From: Clostridiales bacterium | GTDB taxonomy: Bacteria > Bacillota > Clostridia > Saccharofermentanales > Saccharofermentanaceae | Direction: 5' to 3' | Assembly: GCA_017515465.1 (NCBI GenBank) | Contig: JAFWFV010000064.1 | Span: 1-63,487 of the forward strand | DNA length: 63,487 nucleotides | In this document: positions 16,665 to 24,574 of the stretch, in pieces | How positions within the stretch are numbered: position 1 is the stretch's first letter | Layout: every line of letters begins with the position of its first letter | Notes under the pieces: model-generated | Told to the model about the DNA's origin: nothing | The model's database searches: none | The model's input: the letters and a program-made list of their open reading frames with translations, nothing else | Translations under genes and position numbers: made by a program

Positions 16665-17096
16665 ATGTCTGAGAACACCACAGACCTTATGCAAAAACTG
16701 ATCACAACAGAGTCAGATCAAAATCTGTCCGAATACATCGGATCCATAGACGGCAAGTATCCGCTGACATTCACTGACTTCATGAACGGCTATCTCGAAA
16801 AGCATGGCCTGTCCATCGCCGACATCCAGAAACAGAGCGGCATAGACAGGAACTACATATATCAGCTGATCAATGGGCGCAAGAATCCGGGCAGGGACAA
16901 GATCATTGCGATAGCGATATCAGCAGGCATGTCTCTTGCTGAGTGCCAGCGCGCACTGGAGATAACAAACGAAGGTATCCTATACCCCAAGAACAAGCGT
17001 GACAGTGTAATTATATATGCTATCAACAACAGTAAATCAGTCATGGATCTGAACTGGATGCTGGAGGATTATAACCTTCCCAAACTAAACACATAA
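16665..17096 (+). CDS. XRE-family regulator paired with the kinase
   Basis: 143 residues. The start at 16665 is preferred because GAAAGAAGG stands eight bases before it, though the frame is open back to 16620. The helix-turn-helix lies in the middle (FMNGYLEKHGLSIADIQKQ, then DRNYIYQLINGRKNP, about residues 35-75). A helical tail of about 60 residues has Ser and Lys that could be phosphorylated. Divergent transcription from the kinase over a short shared promoter suggests co-regulation. Confidence 0.88.
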   Translation: MSENTTDLMQKLITTESDQNLSEYIGSIDGKYPLTFTDFMNGYLEKHGLSIADIQKQSGIDRNYIYQLINGRKNPGRDKIIAIAISAGMSLAECQRALEITNEGILYPKNKRDSVIIYAINNSKSVMDLNWMLEDYNLPKLNT

Positions 17097-17117
17097 CACC
17101 AATCTTTACAATACCTA

Positions 17118-17146
17118 TTGACACAGTAGGCTTTACATGATATCGT
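17118..17146 (+). promoter_or_regulatory. Promoter of the cysteine-leader locus
   Basis: TTGACA (17118-17123) with a 17-base spacer and TATCGT (17141-17146) gives a good sigma-A promoter. The transcript would start near 17153 and contain the Cys-rich leader frame, the antiterminator/terminator and the glutamate-cysteine ligase gene. Confidence 0.65.
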
Positions 17147-17177
17147 TAATCAAAAATCAGGTAAAGGAGGCGTGGCA

Positions 17178-17222
17178 ATGAATTTTATGTGCATGTGTAT
17201 CTGCTGCGCTCCCGTAAACTGA
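17178..17222 (+). CDS. Cysteine-rich leader peptide MNFMCMCICCAPVN
   Basis: A 14-codon frame with a near-ideal AAAGGAGG site. Four of 14 residues are Cys, including two adjacent UGC codons at 17202-17207. That density is far above chance and sits directly before a gene that consumes cysteine. The last codons (Ala-Pro-Val) form arm 1 of the RNA switch described at 17209. Its translation rate should report the supply of Cys-tRNA. It is too short for automatic gene calling. Confidence 0.8.
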   Translation: MNFMCMCICCAPVN

Positions 17223-17282
17223 TCATATAGATCAGCATGGATCTGAAGTGTACGGGAGTTCTTAGGAATTCCCGTTTTTATT
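17209..17282 (+). promoter_or_regulatory. Cysteine-responsive terminator/antiterminator
   Basis: Arm 1 CTCCCGTA (17209-17216), inside the leader frame, is exactly complementary to arm 2 TACGGGAG (17251-17258). Arm 2 is also the left half of a 10-bp hairpin, ACGGGAGTTC (17252-17261) with GAATTCCCGT (17266-17275), tetraloop TTAG, followed by a T run: an intrinsic terminator. The two pairings exclude each other. A small CTGATC/GATCAG stem lies between arms 1 and 2. A ribosome stalled at the Cys-Cys codons covers arm 1, so the terminator would form when cysteine is scarce. Confidence 0.75.
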
Positions 17283-17292
17283 GGAGGTTTAC

Positions 17293-18537
17293 ATGAGCAT
17301 CAAGAACGATATCGCAGATTACATCAGGAATGGCGAGACCAGCTCACAGGGTCTGGGACTGGAGATAGAGCATTTTGTCATCAACGAAGAAGGAAACCAG
17401 ATCGACTTTCATGAGATCTCATATCTCATCAAGCACATAGGTGACATACTGGGTGCTGAGATCATCTACATGGACGGCTATCCCGTGGGATATCAGACAC
17501 CTGAGTATTCGGTCACGCTGGAACCCGCATGCCAGTTCGAGATCAGCATCAATCCCTATTCAGACATCTCCACAATAGAGAAGATCTACGTTGAATTCAC
17601 GGGGCTCTGGGCACCGCTTCTGAAGGCGAGGGGCTATGCCTTTGAGACGAAGGGTAATCTCCCTCTGGTGGAGAAAGGCGTACTCGACCCTGACGACATA
17701 ACACTCTCTCCCAAGAAGAGATACAAGTACATGGATGCCTATTTCAGGCAATCCGGTCATTACGGAAAATACATGATGAGGGCATCTGCTTCGACACAGG
17801 TTTCCATCGACTTTAGGTCCGAGGAGGATCTGGTCAGGAAGCTTTCCATCCTGCAGAAGATCTCCCCCGTTCTCATGATCGCCATGGAGAACAAGACATG
17901 TCCCGGATCCATGCTCAAGGGCAACCCCGGGAGACCACACCTGTTCAGGATCCAGGAATGGGACGACCTGGACAATGACAGGACGGGATTCTATCCCCGT
18001 TCTTTCGAACCTGATTTCGGATACGACAAAGTGGCCGATGTAGTCTACCACACTCCCCTGATCCTGCTGACAGATGACGGTGAGACAACGGACGTGGGAT
18101 CCAAGAATGCCAAAGACCTGTTCGAGTGCGGCATGCTGACAGAAGCCGAGCTGGATCAGGCCAGGAGGAACAAGCTCATCGAGCATTTCATATCAATGGG
18201 CTTCTTCCATTTCAGGATCAAGAAATACATCGAGATCCGCGTAGCCGACAGCGTTCCGCTGGACCGTGCACTGGGATATGTTGCACTCCTCAAGGGCATC
18301 GTCTATTCCGACGAGAACCTGGCGATCTTGGAGAAGGAACTCTCTGACATCGATACACCTGCCAAGATCCAGCAGGCAGTAGATGAGATAGAGATCTACG
18401 GCTACGATGCAAAGATCTATGGCGGCAGGACTGCAGCAGAGTGGGCTTCACATCTGGCAGAACTGGCACTGAACAAACTGAACGGTAAGGACAAGGAGTA
18501 TTTGGAAAGTGTGCGAGCTTTTTGGGGTATCAACTGA
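17293..18537 (+). CDS. Glutamate-cysteine ligase family protein
   Basis: 414 residues from the ATG at 17293, which has TTGGAGG before it. Family signatures are GLGLEIEHFVINEEG at the N-terminus, LEPACQFEISINPY, ASASTQVSIDF and MIAMENKTCPG; these are the GCS2-type (plant/EgtA-like) ATP-dependent ligases that join cysteine to the gamma-carboxyl of glutamate. No glutathione synthetase is nearby, so the product may be gamma-glutamylcysteine itself or another gamma-glutamyl compound. Expression appears gated by the Cys-rich leader. The amidotransferase gene overlaps its 3' end by 29 bases. Confidence 0.88.
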   Translation: MSIKNDIADYIRNGETSSQGLGLEIEHFVINEEGNQIDFHEISYLIKHIGDILGAEIIYMDGYPVGYQTPEYSVTLEPACQFEISINPYSDISTIEKIYVEFTGLWAPLLKARGYAFETKGNLPLVEKGVLDPDDITLSPKKRYKYMDAYFRQSGHYGKYMMRASASTQVSIDFRSEEDLVRKLSILQKISPVLMIAMENKTCPGSMLKGNPGRPHLFRIQEWDDLDNDRTGFYPRSFEPDFGYDKVADVVYHTPLILLTDDGETTDVGSKNAKDLFECGMLTEAELDQARRNKLIEHFISMGFFHFRIKKYIEIRVADSVPLDRALGYVALLKGIVYSDENLAILEKELSDIDTPAKIQQAVDEIEIYGYDAKIYGGRTAAEWASHLAELALNKLNGKDKEYLESVRAFWGIN

Positions 18538-19273
18538 GACAAAGATCCGGATCAACTCATATCTGGATACTTTCTTCAAGCGCAGCGTTGAACACCACAA
18601 CGGCTGGGGCCTGGCCCTGCTCGACGGCGGATATTCTTCCATCGAGAAAGAACCGATCCGCGCCGTCGACAGCCAATACCTGAAGAACAGGCTGACAGGG
18701 AACATAGATACATCTGCATGTATTGCCCACATACGCAATGCGACCATCGGCGATGTCTCCTTTTCCAACACGCACCCCTTTTCCCTCACTGACATTTCAG
18801 GCCGCAGGTGGACCCTGGTCCATAACGGCACCATCTTCGACTCACCTCTGCTAAGCCCATACCTGCACGAACAGGCCGGCACCACTGACAGCGAGAGGAT
18901 ACTCTACTACATTGTTGATTCAGTTAATAGTTCCTGCCCCGAAAGCCTGACCGAACAGGACAGACATGAACTGATCGACAGGATCATCAGAGATATCACG
19001 CCGGAAAACAAGGTCAACATCCTGCTCTACGACGGCGAAGACCTCTATGTTCACAAGAACGAAGCTGGCACATTATTCAGGAGCATCCTCCCCGAAGGCG
19101 CAGTCTTTGCCACTCACCCCCTGGACAGTTCCGCCTGGGAGGAGATCCCGCAGAACACGCTCCTGGTTTACAAAAGCGGCCGCCTGGTCTACCAGGGCAC
19201 GCCGCACGCTAACACCTACGTCCATGACGAAGAAAAGATGAAACTGATCTATCTGGATCACGCGGTACTGTAA
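18509..19273 (+). CDS. Class II glutamine amidotransferase (YafJ/EgtC-like)
   Basis: 254 residues starting at a GTG codon followed at once by TGC, so Cys2 becomes the N-terminal nucleophile after Met removal (MCELFGVST). The Ntn-hydrolase motifs follow: HHNGWGLAL, HIRNATIG, NTHPF and LVHNGTIF. There is no synthetase domain, as in YafJ and EgtC, the latter being the gamma-glutamyl hydrolase of ergothioneine synthesis. It overlaps the glutamate-cysteine ligase frame by 29 bases, with AAGGAG inside that gene, so translation is probably coupled. It could remove or transfer a gamma-glutamyl group made by the ligase (inference); no egtB or egtD is seen. Confidence 0.85.
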   Translation: MCELFGVSTETKIRINSYLDTFFKRSVEHHNGWGLALLDGGYSSIEKEPIRAVDSQYLKNRLTGNIDTSACIAHIRNATIGDVSFSNTHPFSLTDISGRRWTLVHNGTIFDSPLLSPYLHEQAGTTDSERILYYIVDSVNSSCPESLTEQDRHELIDRIIRDITPENKVNILLYDGEDLYVHKNEAGTLFRSILPEGAVFATHPLDSSAWEEIPQNTLLVYKSGRLVYQGTPHANTYVHDEEKMKLIYLDHAVL

Positions 19274-19419
19274 AATAAGGCTTTGTAACATTGTTACACA
19301 TCTTAAAACCCCTCCGGGCACCCCGTTTCTACCCCTTTCAAGGTGACATCAGCCCAATTAAATGCTATTCTTATGCTGTTTGGGTTTTATTTCAGAATAT
19401 ATAGTGTAAGGAGAGCACC

Positions 19420-20364
19420 ATGTTATTAGCACTTGCCTTGATCCCGGTAGTCGTACTACTGATAATCATCTATTTTTGCGATAAAAAGGAAAAAGAACCT
19501 ATAGGGCTCCTGATCGGACTGTTCTTTGCAGGTGCGGCTACGATAATAACCGCGATCATCATCGAAGCCATTGGCGAACTGATCCTGACACCGTTCCTGA
19601 GATCTGTCCCTGCCATCATGAAGACTATCTTCGCACTTTTCATCGTAGGTCCCGCCGAGGAGCTGGGCAAGTATCTGGTTCTGTGGCTCATCACATGGAA
19701 GAACAAGCACTTCGACTACAGCTACGATGCCATCGTCTATGCGGTGTTCGTATCCCTCGGATTCGCATGTTTTGAGAATATCGGCTACGTCTTCAGCAAC
19801 GGCTTCGGAACCGCGATACTGCGTATGTTTACTGCCGTTCCCGGACACGCCTGCTTTGCAGTGTTCATGGGTTTCTTCTATGCAAAGGCAAAGTACTCCA
19901 AGCTGACAAATGAAAAAGGCAAGTTCGCTCTCTTCACTGCTCTGTCCATGATCGTGCCCATCATAGTCCACGGTCTCTACGATGCGATCATCATGTTCGG
20001 CGGCGCAACAGGGAACAACTTCCTGGCAGGCGCCAGCTTACTGCTGTGGATCGGCTTCGTCATCCTGATGTTCGGTGCGGCAATTTCCGTCGTCGTCTTC
20101 TCATCCAAGCGTGACTTCTGCATCATCGACCTGCCCAAGGGCGAACAGGTGGTATATAAGCCTGCAGTCGAAGGTCTCTGGACATGCAGCTGCGGCAAGC
20201 AATGCCGTCTCAACTTCTGCACTGAGTGCGGCAAGCCCCGTCCCATCGGCAACAGATGGGTATGTCCCAACTGCGGCAATCTGGCAGCCATGAACTTCTG
20301 CGGCAAGTGCGGCAAGCCCAGAGCGGTGCTGAACAGCCCGAATCAGGTCAATAATCCCGTTTAA
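19420..20364 (+). CDS. PrsW-type intramembrane protease with zinc ribbons
   Basis: 314 residues with about eight transmembrane helices. PrsW motifs are in order: PAEELGKY (near residue 78), FENIGY (near 120), PGHACFAVFMGFFY (near 145) and HGLYD (near 188). Unlike B. subtilis PrsW, which cleaves the anti-sigma factor RsiW, this copy has a cytoplasmic C-terminal tail with two zinc-ribbon-like modules (CSCG...CTECG and CPNCG...CGKCG, about 250-300). The tail may bind a substrate or partner. Substrate unknown. Confidence 0.88.
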   Translation: MLLALALIPVVVLLIIIYFCDKKEKEPIGLLIGLFFAGAATIITAIIIEAIGELILTPFLRSVPAIMKTIFALFIVGPAEELGKYLVLWLITWKNKHFDYSYDAIVYAVFVSLGFACFENIGYVFSNGFGTAILRMFTAVPGHACFAVFMGFFYAKAKYSKLTNEKGKFALFTALSMIVPIIVHGLYDAIIMFGGATGNNFLAGASLLLWIGFVILMFGAAISVVVFSSKRDFCIIDLPKGEQVVYKPAVEGLWTCSCGKQCRLNFCTECGKPRPIGNRWVCPNCGNLAAMNFCGKCGKPRAVLNSPNQVNNPV

Positions 20365-20392
20365 GACCCGGTCGATCCGGAGCATTTTTCCA

Positions 20393-20552
20393 ACACTAGA
20401 AGAATCTGACGTTTACACCGGAAGATTTCTAGTGTGATCCGCCATTTTTTCCCGGTCCGCAAGATTTCGCAGTTTACACCGGAAGATTTCTAGTGCAAAC
20501 AGCGGATTCTTCTAGTGCAGCCGGAACTGCAGCTGGAACTGCAGCCGGAACC
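20393..20552. repeat. Nested direct and inverted repeats
   Basis: GTTTACACCGGAAGATTTCT plus AGTG occurs at 20411-20434 and again at 20472-20495. They are enclosed by CACTAGAAGAATC (20395-20407) and its exact reverse complement GATTCTTCTAGTG (20505-20517). Three 12-base units GCAGCYGGAACY follow at 20517-20552. No protein-coding frame with a ribosome-binding site is evident. The block could be a small non-autonomous repeat element or a structured RNA. Confidence 0.7.
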
Positions 20553-20653
20553 AGTGACTTAATCCATGAGATTTTAAATACTAGTAAATATCGAAAATAC
20601 TACCTATTAATTTTGGTAGTTGACCATGAAATCTCTGGTATACCAATAAATCT

Positions 20654-20695
20654 GCGGTTTACTACGAAAATTTTTGGTAGTAGACCGCATTTTTT
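20654..20695 (+). terminator. Strong hairpin with T run
   Basis: GCGGTTTACTAC (20654-20665) pairs with GTAGTAGACCGC (20677-20688) over 12 bases with one G-U, followed by six Ts. Related GGTAGT and TACTA words recur just upstream (20580-20640), suggesting a further repeated hairpin unit. From here to 20867 no intact gene is seen. Confidence 0.6.
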
Positions 20696-20867
20696 CTGGT
20701 AGCAGCATATCCACACCGGCAGCACACATAGAAACACACCGGCAACTCACCCCTCAGAACCACTTATTCTTCTTCGCCACCCAGGTGAACAGCAGGATAA
20801 CAAATGCCGACAGCAGTATTACGTAGATATATCCGATTGACCTTCTACCTGTTATTCACCAATATTA

Positions 20868-22562
20868 TCATGCACCTTCGTCGATCATGTCCAGTACCTT
20901 TATCAGGGCACCGTCCCAGATGCAGCGGGACTCAAATGATCCTACATCCACACCCTCGCCAGCCATATCCCTGGCCATAAAGTATTCATCAAGAGTCCTG
21001 GTAATATAGATGTCAGGAGCAGTTCCGAGATATGTATCCTCAGGATATTCAACGCTTACGGTGGGAACATAGACGAAGAGGAAATGGCTGTTGGGCAGAT
21101 AGCAGTTGAACGGGGATCCGCAGATGCCCTCGCCCTTGGTATTCGTTCCTACAACTGTTGCTTTGTCGTATGCCTTCAGGAGGACGGTAAAGATGTCTCC
21201 TGATGAGAAAGTACTCTGTGATGTCAGTGCATAGATATTATAGTCACCTGTTGCCCTGCCCTCTACCGAAAAGTCCTCAGTGCCGTAGAAGTAGTCACCA
21301 TCCAGTTCAGGAACGGTGGATTCCAGGATCAGAGGATTGACGATATGGTAGAACGGGTTCGAATAGTAAGTCTTTGTATAGTCGTTCCTGCCGCCATAGA
21401 AACGGGCCACATAAGGCACGTCGTGACTGAAGACTACAGGCAGTACATTCTTGTTTACAAAACTGCTGTCTCCGCCGGGGTTGTTGCGCAGATCGAGGAT
21501 GATGTTTTCTGCACCCACCTGATCGATAGCAGCCTGCAGGTCAGATGCCAGCTTATCGCCCTGATCCACTTTACATCCGGTTATGTTTATATAGACCAGC
21601 TTGCGGTCTTCGTCGACAGCGATGTTATAGATGCTGTTATCCTCATCACCCGATGAAGAGGAAGACTGGGAAAGATCGTAGAGATCCGGATAAGATTTGT
21701 ATCCTTCAACGAAGGCCATATCGAATCCGGGATCGTCGTACAGTTCAATATTGACAGTCGATCCGTCACGCATCTCCAGAACAGTATCGTACTTGACACC
21801 TACACCGTCGTTAAATATCAGGTTGGAACGGAAGAAACAGTCGTTGCCCTGATCGTATACCGGAACATATCTCTCAAAAAAGTCGAAACACAGGTCACGG
21901 GGATCCTGCCCGTTCATGGAGACGATGCGTGCCCACTGGTATTCATCATGAGCCTTGCCGGGCAATGCCGGTGTAGCCATTATGTAGTTTCCGTCCACAT
22001 ATCCAAAGATATAGGCTCCGTAGTCCGTCATCTCTGCAACATCATCTCTGAGCTCTTCATTCCAGGTATAGTTATAGTCCTTGATATCCTGTGATCCCAT
22101 GACCTCAGTCAGGGTGAACATCGCACCGTCCACATCCCTGCCGTAGTTAGGGAAACCCATGAGATTGTGCGCACCGGGCATGACCGCCAGGAAAGCAGAC
22201 ATGTAGCCCAGATATTCGAGATCAGAATCCGTTCCTGAGATGTAATCACGGTAGGTGTTATAGAGCTCATCGTAGCTGATGCCGTATGCCTGTTCGATCT
22301 CCTGCGTTGCGGGATTCTCCCTGACAGCCAGATCGTACATGTAATCCAGATCCGCGATCTTCTGCTCATCAGTCAGTGTCAGATCAACGGGAGTGTATTT
22401 TCCGTCGTCGTTCATGATGGACATCTTATACAGGTATGGTCCAAAGATAATGGCAGCGGTTATCACACATATGAGTACCAGTCCTGCTACAGTGAGTATT
22501 ATTCCGATTATGATCTTCGCCGCCAGAGGCAGAGGCGTCTGGGGCGGTTTCTGTTTAGCCAT
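20868..22562 (-). CDS. S41-family serine peptidase, membrane-anchored
   Basis: 564 residues. One transmembrane helix at about 15-42 places the rest outside the cell. The S41 (C-terminal-processing peptidase/tail-specific protease) core lies at about 300-530: ILDLRNNPGGDSSF, then LTSQSTFSSGDIF with the presumed nucleophilic Ser, and VVGTNTKGEG, where the Lys may be the general base. A PDZ domain is not obvious. It lies 33 bases downstream of a membrane XRE gene on the same strand, its likely regulator. Confidence 0.85.
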   Translation of the reverse strand: MAKQKPPQTPLPLAAKIIIGIILTVAGLVLICVITAAIIFGPYLYKMSIMNDDGKYTPVDLTLTDEQKIADLDYMYDLAVRENPATQEIEQAYGISYDELYNTYRDYISGTDSDLEYLGYMSAFLAVMPGAHNLMGFPNYGRDVDGAMFTLTEVMGSQDIKDYNYTWNEELRDDVAEMTDYGAYIFGYVDGNYIMATPALPGKAHDEYQWARIVSMNGQDPRDLCFDFFERYVPVYDQGNDCFFRSNLIFNDGVGVKYDTVLEMRDGSTVNIELYDDPGFDMAFVEGYKSYPDLYDLSQSSSSSGDEDNSIYNIAVDEDRKLVYINITGCKVDQGDKLASDLQAAIDQVGAENIILDLRNNPGGDSSFVNKNVLPVVFSHDVPYVARFYGGRNDYTKTYYSNPFYHIVNPLILESTVPELDGDYFYGTEDFSVEGRATGDYNIYALTSQSTFSSGDIFTVLLKAYDKATVVGTNTKGEGICGSPFNCYLPNSHFLFVYVPTVSVEYPEDTYLGTAPDIYITRTLDEYFMARDMAGEGVDVGSFESRCIWDGALIKVLDMIDEGA

Positions 22563-22595
22563 ATTCCCTCCAAAGATATTTGATATCTTTAGACA

Positions 22596-23705
22596 TTATA
22601 GCATTCTTTGGCGGTAAGGGTTATCGTCAGATACATCCAGGCCCTTAAGCAGATACTGCGGAGGGATATAGTCAGCAGGCTCCACATCGGGAGAGTAGTT
22701 GCAGAACACCAGGGCAATATACGTAATGCAGGTGTTATCCTCACTATTCTCAGGGATCATGGCATAGACAAAGCCGTTGTAGTCATCCGCATCCATGGCG
22801 ATGATATCGTACCCGTCAGGCTCACCCGTTACTGAATAATAATCCGTGTAAGGCTCCACGCCGATAGCGGAAAGACGTGCCATCTCCTCGCCATAACCGT
22901 CACCGTGATCGATGGTCATACAGGCCATGATCTGGGGATCCCAGGGGTTATAGTACATGAGGCTGTATTTCTTGACATCTGCGCCGTCGGGTATCGTCTC
23001 AGGAAAGACATCGAACATAGGATAGTTGCCCATGGCATACTCGCTGTCCGGTCCCCGGTCATTATGTATGTAGTTGTTGTATTCCAGGTAGGACGTTGAC
23101 GTCTCTACCTTTGCAGACGATACCAGCAGGCCGAACATACCTACTATCGCCACCACAATGAACACATAGAACGTAACACCCGCCAGGAGCAGTATTGTAA
23201 GGACCTTGACCGCGGTTACAAATCCCTTGTGACGTGCGATCTTTTTCAGCAGTCCCGTAACATAGAGCGTAACGATGCACATCGCCACGAAAGATGCGAA
23301 TGTGGCCACCACCGCTCCAAAGCGTTTCAGGTCCGGCTCATAAGCTGCCACCTGCAGCACGGTCGCCGCCATGGTCAGGATCACGCCTATGATCCCCGCT
23401 ATCTGTACTCCCCTGAGCATCTTATCTTTTTCATTTACTGCATAGGCCGCCATCTTGTCAGCAACCTCCCTGGTCTCTTTATCCATCATGTCTTTTTTCC
23501 TCTCCCCGTCAATGATCTCCCTGACGTCAACATCATAGAAATCCGCGATCTCCGTCAGCAGCGAAATGTCAGGCAGGTTGGATCCCGTCTCCCATCTGGA
23601 AACGGTCCTGACGCTGACATTAAACCTTCCGGCAAGCTGTTCCTGGGTCAGGTTCTTTTCGTTTCTTAACTGTTTCAGGAATCTTCCTGTCCTGATCTGG
23701 TCCAA
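22596..23705 (-). CDS. XRE regulator fused to a membrane domain
   Basis: 369 residues. Residues 1-66 form a Cro/C1 helix-turn-helix (LTQEQLAGRFNVSVRTVSRWE). Then come a linker, four hydrophobic helices (about 98-200) and a soluble extracytoplasmic C-terminal domain of about 165 residues. Such one-component membrane regulators may sense envelope signals and act on nearby genes. The next gene on the strand is the S41 peptidase 33 bases away, which could act on the outer domain or answer to it (inference). Confidence 0.88.
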   Translation of the reverse strand: MDQIRTGRFLKQLRNEKNLTQEQLAGRFNVSVRTVSRWETGSNLPDISLLTEIADFYDVDVREIIDGERKKDMMDKETREVADKMAAYAVNEKDKMLRGVQIAGIIGVILTMAATVLQVAAYEPDLKRFGAVVATFASFVAMCIVTLYVTGLLKKIARHKGFVTAVKVLTILLLAGVTFYVFIVVAIVGMFGLLVSSAKVETSTSYLEYNNYIHNDRGPDSEYAMGNYPMFDVFPETIPDGADVKKYSLMYYNPWDPQIMACMTIDHGDGYGEEMARLSAIGVEPYTDYYSVTGEPDGYDIIAMDADDYNGFVYAMIPENSEDNTCITYIALVFCNYSPDVEPADYIPPQYLLKGLDVSDDNPYRQRML

Positions 23706-23903
23706 TCCGGTACACCTCCTTTGCTGCCGTCATAGTATCTCCGGGAAGAGAAAAGCACCACGACACATCGTGTCTGGTGCCTGTAATTATAACAAAATTC
23801 AGCAATTCATTCAGAGTGGGGCGCACTTCTGAATGATTCACTGATCTCGCAATGTAACCGGTAATGTTATGTCATTACATTACGCACTACATTGCAATTC
23901 ACC

Positions 23904-23937
23904 CAAAAAACTGACCCCCTGCAGAGCAAGGGGTCAG
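23904..23937 (-). terminator. Intrinsic terminator of the lipoprotein gene
   Basis: CTGACCCC (23911-23918) pairs with GGGGTCAG (23930-23937). On the reverse strand it is followed by six Ts. It lies 27 bases after the stop of the gene ending at 23964. Confidence 0.85.
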
Positions 23938-23963
23938 CCATTAATCTCAGATATAAAAGCTGA

Positions 23964-24509
23964 TCAGACGTTAGGAAGACCTAATGCGCTGATGATCTCG
24001 CCTACATCGTCGAAGTCATCCGCAGACTGGGACATTACGAGCATGATCATGGAGCCGGAGCAGTAGTAACCTCCATAGACATCTCCGGTGCGGTTCCTGT
24101 CGCCAAAGATATCAGTCTCGGGAGCAGATCCCTTTATGACGATGTATCCACCGTTACTTGTCTGCTCTGCAATATAATCGCCCTTGAATTGATCATTCTT
24201 GTTAAATGTATCCAGGAATGATTCGTAATCCTTATCAAAAGCCTTCTTGGCATCAGCTGCGTCATCACAGAACTGTACAGTGATCATTGCGTGTCCGTGC
24301 CTTGCTGCAACTACAACACCATCGCCTACGCCGTTGTGCTCATCGACCTCAGTCTCATAGATATCGTCATCCTCGATCTTCAGATCGTCCTTCAGGACTG
24401 CAAGGAATGACTCCTTGTCATACTCCTTGACGCTCTTGGAACATGCTGTAAGTGAAAAAAGCATGGGAAATACCATGACGAGTGCGATAGCTGATCTAAC
24501 CTTTCTCAT
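23964..24509 (-). CDS. Small lipoprotein of unknown function
   Basis: 181 residues from the ATG at 24509, chosen for the AGGGGGG site before it; the open frame reaches 24542. The signal peptide ends in LFSLTACSKS, a good lipobox with Cys for lipid attachment. The mature part is acidic, with about 110 residues of alpha/beta character and a hydrophobic C-terminal segment. Family not recognised. The condensation-fold gene lies 66 bases upstream on the same strand. Confidence 0.75.
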   Translation of the reverse strand: MRKVRSAIALVMVFPMLFSLTACSKSVKEYDKESFLAVLKDDLKIEDDDIYETEVDEHNGVGDGVVVAARHGHAMITVQFCDDAADAKKAFDKDYESFLDTFNKNDQFKGDYIAEQTSNGGYIVIKGSAPETDIFGDRNRTGDVYGGYYCSGSMIMLVMSQSADDFDDVGEIISALGLPNV

Positions 24510-24574
24510 TGAAAATACCCCCCTAATATTAATGGATGCCAAAAAGCATCAATAATATTTATAACAGATTCTGT

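Noticed and set aside
17560..18186. 208-residue reverse frame inside the ligase gene
   Set aside because: Shadow of the glutamate-cysteine ligase frame.
20493..20702. 69-residue forward frame
   Set aside because: Its first part is translation of three 12-base repeats and its end runs through a terminator hairpin.
20753..20858. Reverse-strand tail encoding a hydrophobic helix ending VAKKNKWF
   Set aside because: No start codon between the preceding in-frame stop and the helix, so it may be a remnant of a membrane protein but cannot be supported as a gene.
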